Source of the DNA: Alphaproteobacteria bacterium
GTDB lineage: Bacteria; Pseudomonadota; Alphaproteobacteria; Caulobacterales; Parvularculaceae
DNA length: 10,507 nucleotides
Reading direction: 5' to 3'
NCBI GenBank assembly: GCA_030428745.1
Contig: JAUIEG010000051.1
Location: 1 to 10,507 of the forward strand
The translations under genes were made by a program, and so were the position numbers. The notes under the pieces are model-generated. The model did not search any database. It saw nothing but the letters and a program-made list of their open reading frames with translations, and was not told the DNA's origin. Below, piece by piece: positions 6,399 to 10,507 of the stretch (positions are counted from its first letter, which is position 1; each line of letters opens with the position of its first letter).

Positions 6399-8242
6399 AA
6401 CCGCGCCCTGATGCCGGCGAAGGCCGAAAGGCCCGGCTCGCCATAACCGGAAACATCCTGATAGTCCGCATCCGTTGCATTTTCGATGCGACCATAAAGT
6501 TCGAGGCTATCGGAAAATGCGTATGCAGCGCGAAGATCAAGGCGGATGAAGCCGTCATTGGGCGCAGGCGTATCGTTCTCACGACCGTTAAAAAGCGTGC
6601 TGGCGGCAAGGGTTAGATTTTCCAGCGGCGTAACGCTCAGTGTGAGCGTTCCTTTGTGTTTCGGCTGACGCAGTAATTGTGCGCCTGTCGCTTTGTTGAC
6701 GGCGTCCGTGAAGCTGTAGGTCGCGTCTATGGTGATCGCAGGGGTCAGTTGCATCGCGCCTTCCAGCTCAACGCCGCGCGAGCGGGCTGACGCGATGTTG
6801 AAATAGCCGTTTCCAGCTAAATCAAAATCGATCTGGTCGGTAACCTTTGTGTGGAACAGGGTCACGGCGACATGGCCGCCGTCAAACTCTCTATCGAGCC
6901 CCAGGTCAAATCCGCTGGCGCGTTCAGGGCGTAAATCCGGGTTTGGCATAATGCCAAACTGGTCGTAATTGAGTTCAAACAGGCTTGGCGCGCGAAACCC
7001 TTCGCCCCAGCTGGCGCGAAGCCGTGTTGTTTCATCAAACCGCCAGACCGCGGCGGCGCGCGCGGTTGTTGCGCCGTCAAAATTTGAAAATTCATCGCGC
7101 CGGGCGCCGGCTGAGAGTGTAAGCGCGTCGATGGGGCTCGCTTCCGCGACGATAAAGCCCGCGCCCGCTGTAGCGCTTTCATCGACACCGGATGTCACTG
7201 CCCAGGTTTTTTCCCATTCGCCGCCGCCAATGATGCGGAGCGTCTCTGTGATGTTGATGGCGGCGATATAATCCGCAGTGAAGCGTTTGCCGTCAGATGA
7301 GAATGTTTCAATTTCGCTGTCTTCGCTTTTCCGGTCTGTCTTTGCGTAAGAAAGGGACAAGGCCCCGTTATAGTGGCCGAAAGTTTGACGAAGCTTGCCG
7401 GCGGCGAGATAGGATTTCGTTTTTTCCGTTTCAGCCGTGTCGCCAAGTGAAAAGAGCGGCGGCGGAAAGCCGTCGATGTCGGCTTTCGCGCGGGTTGCGC
7501 GTAAAACAGTCTCGACGCTCCAATGTTGGGACAAGTTGGTTCCGCCGGCGAAGGAGGCGTCGACGAATTTATGACCGTCTTTTTCGTCGCCGTCGGCGGC
7601 GCGTGAAACGCCGTCCGTTCTGGCGGCGTTTAAAGAGAAACGCCCATAGGCGTCGTCGCTTGCGATCCCGGCGGAAAGGCCGCCGCGCAAGGTATTCCGG
7701 GACCCGCCCTCAAAATAGATATCGGCGCCGTCGTCTTTCTTGCTGGTGATGACGATAACGCCGCCAATGGCGTCGGCCCCGTAAAGAAGGCTTTGCGGTC
7801 CGCGCAGGATTTCGATGCGGTCGATGTTGCTCGCGTCGAGATTGGCGAAATTATATCCGCCTTGCGGGGCGGCGGTGTCATTCACAACCGCGCCGTCGAG
7901 GATCACGAGCGTTTGTCCGCTCGCGGCGCCGCGAATGCGGATGCTTGATGCAGCGCCGTCGCCGCCATTGCGGGCGAGGGAAACGCCGGCGGCGTCACGC
8001 AAGGCCTCGGCCGCGAAGGCGTATTGGCGCAATTGGATTGTTTCTGCGTCAATGACGGATACGGTCGAGCCGGTTTCTGCGCGCGGCGTCGGGATGCGCA
8101 TGGCGGAAACGACAAGTTCATCCGGGCCCGGATTTTCCGCCGCATTTGCGGCGGCGAGACTTGCTGAGCTCCCGAGTAAGAGGGAAAAAATGGTTCTGGA
8201 TAGAATAGACGGCGTCGCCGCCGCCCATGAGAGACGTGTCAT
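6395..8242 (-). CDS. btuB: TonB-dependent outer-membrane cobalamin receptor (BtuB)
   Basis: This 615-residue outer-membrane receptor is nearly the same length as Escherichia coli BtuB. It has an N-terminal signal region (about 1-35), then a TonB-box-like segment DELVVSA (41-47). A plug domain spans about 50-165 with ALRDAAGVSLARNGG, SIRIRGAASGQTLVILDG and IEILRGPQSLLYGADAIGG, all plug hallmarks. The rest alternates short strands typical of a 22-strand barrel. The C-terminus ends in GIRARL, so the last residue is Leu rather than the common Phe. The start is set by an AAAGGAA Shine-Dalgarno five bases before the ATG. That ATG sits inside a hairpin downstream of a cobalamin riboswitch, which is the main reason to call the substrate B12. 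It heads the four-gene operon. Confidence 0.94.
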   Translation of the reverse strand: MTRLSWAAATPSILSRTIFSLLLGSSASLAAANAAENPGPDELVVSAMRIPTPRAETGSTVSVIDAETIQLRQYAFAAEALRDAAGVSLARNGGDGAASSIRIRGAASGQTLVILDGAVVNDTAAPQGGYNFANLDASNIDRIEILRGPQSLLYGADAIGGVIVITSKKDDGADIYFEGGSRNTLRGGLSAGIASDDAYGRFSLNAARTDGVSRAADGDEKDGHKFVDASFAGGTNLSQHWSVETVLRATRAKADIDGFPPPLFSLGDTAETEKTKSYLAAGKLRQTFGHYNGALSLSYAKTDRKSEDSEIETFSSDGKRFTADYIAAINITETLRIIGGGEWEKTWAVTSGVDESATAGAGFIVAEASPIDALTLSAGARRDEFSNFDGATTARAAAVWRFDETTRLRASWGEGFRAPSLFELNYDQFGIMPNPDLRPERASGFDLGLDREFDGGHVAVTLFHTKVTDQIDFDLAGNGYFNIASARSRGVELEGAMQLTPAITIDATYSFTDAVNKATGAQLLRQPKHKGTLTLSVTPLENLTLAASTLFNGRENDTPAPNDGFIRLDLRAAYAFSDSLELYGRIENATDADYQDVSGYGEPGLSAFAGIRARL

Positions 8243-8277
8243 GGCGGTTCCTTTCTGTTTACGAAAGTCGCCATGAC
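8238..8277 (-). promoter_or_regulatory. Riboswitch expression platform: hairpin hiding the btuB start
   Basis: On the transcribed strand GUCAUGGCG (8277-8269) and CGCCAUGAC (8246-8238) are perfect 9-bp complements. Inside them UUUC and GAAA can add four pairs above a small internal loop. The right arm contains the btuB AUG, and the upper stem takes part of the AAAGGAA Shine-Dalgarno. Formation would block initiation. No U-run follows, so control looks translational, not by termination. A competing pairing is visible: GUCGCUGU (8329-8322), just after the B12 box, pairs over 8 bp (two wobble) with AUGGCGAC (8274-8267) in the left arm. The first bases of that segment also belong to aptamer stem P1. 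The folding logic is inference from base pairing. Confidence 0.8.
8239..8274 (-). CDS. Possible 11-codon leader ORF before btuB
   Basis: An ATG at 8274 opens the frame MATFVNRKEPP, whose TGA overlaps the btuB ATG as ATGA (8239-8242), the same arrangement used at every later junction of the operon. It has only a weak purine-rich stretch upstream (GAGCGGG, about 10 bases before). The ATG is in the left arm of the start-hiding hairpin, so it may be a by-product of the palindrome, in which one ATG forces a mirrored CAT. Translation is not shown. Confidence 0.2.
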   Translation of the reverse strand: MATFVNRKEPP

Positions 8278-8326
8278 GGATGACCCGCTCGCATCGGCTG
8301 TTCCCGGCCGGGCGAGAGACGACAGC

Positions 8327-8485
8327 GACGGCAGGTCTCCTGACTTTGCGGATCGTCAGCGCGTCGCCGCCTTCCCGGATGAAGTATCCGGTGGCGTGTG
8401 GCGGGCGCCTAACCGCTTACAGTTGCGGGCACAGCCGCGGATTTTCACCGCGTTCCCTATTCTCTCCCGTTAAGGGAGCACCGTC
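8327..8485 (-). promoter_or_regulatory. Cobalamin (adenosylcobalamin) riboswitch
   Basis: The RNA read from right to left carries the conserved core of the cobalamin riboswitch: GGTGCTCCC (8482-8474), GGGAACGCGGTGAAAATCC (about 8456-8438), GCCCGCAACTGT (8430-8419) and the B12 box GTCAGGAGACCTGCC (8344-8330). A hairpin CCGG-AT...AT-CCGG lies at 8375-8391. The outer stem P1 is visible as GACGG (8485-8481) pairing with CCGUC (8331-8327). Such elements bind adenosyl- or related cobalamins and repress transport and synthesis genes. Here it is 84 bases upstream of btuB and controls the whole btuBFCD unit. No promoter is obvious; the aptamer starts only 20 bases after a strong hairpin of the preceding small gene. 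Confidence 0.97.
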
Positions 8486-8504
8486 ATGTTGGGTAGATAG
8501 AACA

Positions 8505-8551
8505 CGCCCTGAAGCAGCACAAGTTTAAACTTGTGCGAGAGCTTCAGGGCG
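8505..8551 (-). terminator. Nested palindromic hairpin, probable terminator of the small gene
   Basis: CGCCCTGAAGC (8505-8515) and GCTTCAGGGCG (8541-8551) are perfect 11-bp inverted repeats. Between them lies a perfect 20-bp palindrome (8517-8536: GCACAAGTTT and its mirror). The RNA can fold into one long two-part hairpin on either strand. It begins 9 bases after the stop of the 42-residue gene. On that strand only a weakly U-rich tail (UGUUCUAUCU) follows, so termination is likely but not textbook. The 20-bp palindrome could also be an operator, since the promoter for the riboswitch should lie at or very near this place. Confidence 0.6.
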
Positions 8552-8560
8552 CGCTCAGAA

Positions 8561-8689
8561 TTATTCGGAGATAGTTTCTTGCTTGGAAACTTCCACCATC
8601 GGCACGTCATAGAGGTCGAAATAATCGACGATGCACGCAATGCCGACTGCCGCCAGCACAAGAAGAATAAGCCAGAACAAAGCTTTCAT
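8561..8689 (-). CDS. Small single-helix membrane protein, 42 residues, hypothetical
   Basis: An ATG at 8689 opens a 42-codon frame ending in TAA. The product starts MKALFWLILLVLAAVGIACI, one clear membrane helix (about residues 3-20). A short acidic tail with the segment DYFDLYDVP and the end SKQETISE follows. It resembles no family I know. Support for a real gene comes from the coherent helix-plus-tail composition, a G-rich stretch (GUGGGGU, about 8-14 bases before the ATG) as a possible weak ribosome site, and a strong hairpin right after the stop. It points the same way as the peptidase gene upstream and the btu operon downstream. The 197-base gap to the peptidase suggests its own promoter. 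Function is unknown; a regulatory small membrane protein is only a guess. Confidence 0.55.
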   Translation of the reverse strand: MKALFWLILLVLAAVGIACIVDYFDLYDVPMVEVSKQETISE

Positions 8690-8886
8690 GTTGGACACCC
8701 CACGTTTGAATTGGTTTCCCCGCCGCGGAGCCTAACCGAACGGTAACCATATTTCTACAATAAAGATCACGTTCAATTTGCGCAGCGCGTGCGCCTTATG
8801 CGTCATTCCCAAATAGGTTGCGCAATCGGTGCGAGACTCTTGTGATTGCTTGCGGTCAGGCCGTGATTGTGCGTGTGCGAAATAAC
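8690..8886. other. Intergenic region between the peptidase and the small gene
   Basis: No gene is seen here. On the - strand a possible promoter is TTGAAC with TATGGT about 19 bases further, within the stretch from about 8776 to 8745, but the match is weak. AATAGGTT (8812-8819) and AACCTATT (8884-8891, covering the peptidase stop) form an 8-bp inverted repeat 64 bases apart. GTGATTG occurs twice (around 8842 and 8863). No good terminator for the peptidase gene is visible. Confidence 0.4.
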
Positions 8887-10248
8887 CTATTCGCCGAACG
8901 CGCCAGCCGGCCCCGGGAATACGACGGGGCTCTCTGCGCCGTCTTTCGCGACCGATGAGACGCCGAAGAAGTAATTGTCGATCACGATATTCTCGAGTGT
9001 GAACTCAGAAACATCACCGACATCAATACTGTGAGTCCATTGCGGCGCGTCTGTCAGGCGCCAGTGTACGCGATAGCCCGCGAGGTTGCGCGCCGCACGC
9101 CCCGAAGGCTTTGACCATTTCAGCGTTGTCGACGGCTGGACGGCGCCTTCAATTTCCACATTCGCCGGGAAAGGCGGCGCCGACGCCATCGCCGCGAGCG
9201 CGACGACATTTAAGGATGTCAGCTTGCGTGCGTAATCGAAATTGACGCCTGACAACACGTCGCCATAGGCGACGCCGTCTTCAGTTCTGAGGTCCTGATG
9301 CTGACGCGTATAGTTTTCATGGGTCTCCATGATCCGGACGCCCGGCATGCCGGCTTCATTGAAAGGGCGGTGATGGCCGCCTCTCGAGAATCGGTCGAGG
9401 CGGTAGACCATCATCACATTGAGATTGGGAATGAAGTCGTCCGCGAGCTGATCAATATAACGGGCGAGGTTGCGTGAAGCGGAATCGACCTCGCCGCCGG
9501 TAAAGCGTCTGATGCGGGCTTCTTCCGGGGTTTCCACGGCGCGCACGCCTTCGGAAAAGACCCGGGCCGTGGAATTGTCGATGACGCCGTCGACGCCCTC
9601 GATATTGCCGATCATATCGTTGTTGAGAATGGCTTTGATGCGCCAGCCCTGGTCGAGCGCATATTTGGCGAGAATCTTGCCGCCAAACAGCCCCTGCTCT
9701 TCACCGGAAAGGCCGGCATAGACAATTGTGCCGGCGAATTTCTGTTTCGACAGAACGCGCGCTGCTTCGAGAACGCCAGCCATGCCGGAGGCGTTGTCAT
9801 TGGCCCCGGGGCTGTCAGAGGTCCCGTTGAGCGGGTCGCTCACACGCGAGTCGATATCCCCGCTCATCATAACAATTCTGTCAGGGTCATGCTGACCGCG
9901 CTGAATGGCGACGACATTAACGACTTCCGTGCGATCGGGAATGCGCGTTTCGCCCTCGACGAAATCGCTCACATAGATGACGTCGAGACATCCGCCGCAG
10001 TCTTTTGAGATTGCTTCAAATTCGCTTTTGATCCAGCGCCGGGCGGCGCCAATGCCGCGGGTTTCCGACTCCGTTTCGGATAAAGTGTGCCGCGTGCCGA
10101 AATTCACCAGCCGGGTGATGTCGGCCTCAATCCGCGCTGCCGAGACATTTTCCTGCAATTCATGAAGGAGGGCGGCGTTTTCGCCCTCGGCGGCCGCCAA
10201 AGGGCTGGAAATCATGATGAAAATGGCGGCGAGCAGCTGGCGCGACAT
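8887..10248 (-). CDS. Secreted M28-family metallopeptidase with C-terminal FN3-like domain
   Basis: This 453-residue protein has a signal peptide (MSRQLLAAIFIMISSPLAAA, cleavage near residue 20), so it should act in the periplasm or outside. The M28 aminopeptidase-like core follows: GDIDSR (130-135), SPGANDNASG (146-155) with metal ligand Asp151, SGEEQGLFGG (181-190) with catalytic Glu183 and ligand Glu184, NNDMIGN (209-215) with Asp211, and ENYTRQHQDL (301-310) with His307. In classical members the first motif is HxDS; here the His position is Asp131. A CGGC pair (84-87) may be a disulfide. Residues about 370-445 look like a fibronectin III domain (TLKWSKPSG, AGYRVHWR, YFFGVSSV). The start is fixed by GAAAGG five bases before the ATG. 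The substrate is unknown; its closeness to the B12 genes does not imply a link. Confidence 0.9.
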   Translation of the reverse strand: MSRQLLAAIFIMISSPLAAAEGENAALLHELQENVSAARIEADITRLVNFGTRHTLSETESETRGIGAARRWIKSEFEAISKDCGGCLDVIYVSDFVEGETRIPDRTEVVNVVAIQRGQHDPDRIVMMSGDIDSRVSDPLNGTSDSPGANDNASGMAGVLEAARVLSKQKFAGTIVYAGLSGEEQGLFGGKILAKYALDQGWRIKAILNNDMIGNIEGVDGVIDNSTARVFSEGVRAVETPEEARIRRFTGGEVDSASRNLARYIDQLADDFIPNLNVMMVYRLDRFSRGGHHRPFNEAGMPGVRIMETHENYTRQHQDLRTEDGVAYGDVLSGVNFDYARKLTSLNVVALAAMASAPPFPANVEIEGAVQPSTTLKWSKPSGRAARNLAGYRVHWRLTDAPQWTHSIDVGDVSEFTLENIVIDNYFFGVSSVAKDGAESPVVFPGPAGAFGE

Positions 10249-10507
10249 AATGGCCTTTCACATTTTTCAGGACTGGAAGCTGTGGTGATGATGCAACCAT
10301 TCCGGGCGCAATGTGTCTGGAGGTTGCCCGGAGCGATGCGTTGATGCAACATCGTTAATGGGATATTAGGGGTTTGGAATGAATTCGAAGGTCCTAGGCT
10401 ATATTTCGCAGTGCAAAGGCGCTACGGAAAAGGCTGAAATTCACCGGAAGCCGCCCGCCTCCTATGGTCTGGCGGCCTGTCTATGGTCCACCTGAGGAGG
10501 GGAACGA
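10249..10507. other. Divergent intergenic region with features of a + strand promoter
   Basis: This region should hold promoters for the peptidase (leftward) and for a gene starting beyond the right edge. On the + strand TATATT (10400-10405) is a 5/6 match to a -10 box, but no good -35 lies at the right distance. GATGCAAC occurs twice (10290-10297 and 10343-10350). Between them CCGGGCGCAA (10302-10311) and TTGCCCGG (10324-10331) can form a bulged hairpin. No function can be assigned to these repeats. Confidence 0.4.
10494..10502 (+). promoter_or_regulatory. Strong Shine-Dalgarno for a gene beyond the window
   Basis: GAGGAGGGG followed by AACGA at the very end is a near-ideal ribosome binding site. 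With five bases left, a start codon probably begins right at or just past the window edge. The product is unknown. Confidence 0.6.

Noticed and set aside
8303..8312. CCCGGCCGGG palindrome after the B12 box, considered as a riboswitch terminator
   Set aside because: It has no loop and no following U-run, while the start-hiding hairpin downstream explains control better.
8470..8661. 63-codon - strand frame overlapping the small membrane gene
   Set aside because: It runs through the nested palindrome into the riboswitch edge and has no coherent composition. The frame starting at 8689 gives a proper membrane helix and ends before the hairpin.
10464..10507. ATG followed by an open frame to the window end
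   Set aside because: It lacks an upstream ribosome site and would run through the strong GAGGAGGGG site at 10494-10502, which points to a start just outside the window.

Overview
The window looks like chromosomal DNA of a GC-rich alphaproteobacterium. That reading rests on the codon and GC style, an ExoD-family protein next to a dihydrolipoamide dehydrogenase end, a PduO-type adenosyltransferase, and a BtuB-BtuF-BtuC-BtuD order behind a cobalamin riboswitch. The genus cannot be fixed from sequence alone; Caulobacterales, Parvularculales or similar marine groups are only guesses. There is no sign of phage, insertion sequence, CRISPR or tRNA/rRNA.

Left part, + strand: the last 37 codons of a dihydrolipoyl dehydrogenase (2-115), an ExoD-type membrane protein (202-807), a small three-helix membrane protein of CBU_0592 type (876-1127), a POT-family peptide:proton symporter with an unusual insert between helices 3 and 4 (1399-3201), a textbook intrinsic terminator (3222-3247), and a PduO-type ATP:cob(I)alamin adenosyltransferase (3269-3814).

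Central part, - strand: a four-gene cobalamin uptake operon transcribed from right to left. It encodes a TonB-dependent outer-membrane receptor (btuB, 6395-8242), a periplasmic binding protein (btuF, 5583-6398), a membrane permease (btuC, 4585-5586) and an ATPase (btuD, 3815-4588). Each junction is a 4-nt ATGA overlap, so the genes are probably translationally coupled. Upstream lies a clear cobalamin riboswitch (8327-8485). A 9-bp hairpin (8238-8277) encloses the btuB ribosome binding site and start codon. A segment overlapping the closing P1 stem of the aptamer can pair instead with the left arm of that hairpin. This gives a complete translational ON/OFF model readable from the bases. The btu operon converges with the adenosyltransferase gene with no bases between the stop codons. 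Imported B12 would be converted to adenosylcobalamin by that neighbour, so the block 3269-8485 works as a B12 import and activation locus.

Right part, - strand: between the riboswitch and the next gene is an unlisted 42-residue single-helix membrane protein (8561-8689), followed by a nested palindromic hairpin (8505-8551). Further right is a secreted M28-family metallopeptidase with a C-terminal fibronectin III-like domain (8887-10248); the residue at the usual first zinc-ligand position is Asp rather than His. The last ~260 bases are a divergent intergenic region ending in a strong Shine-Dalgarno sequence for a + strand gene that starts just outside the window.

The most interesting parts are the riboswitch expression platform (with a possible 11-codon leader ORF inside it), the hidden small gene with its nested palindrome, the periplasmic insert in the peptide transporter, and the altered metal site of the M28 protein.
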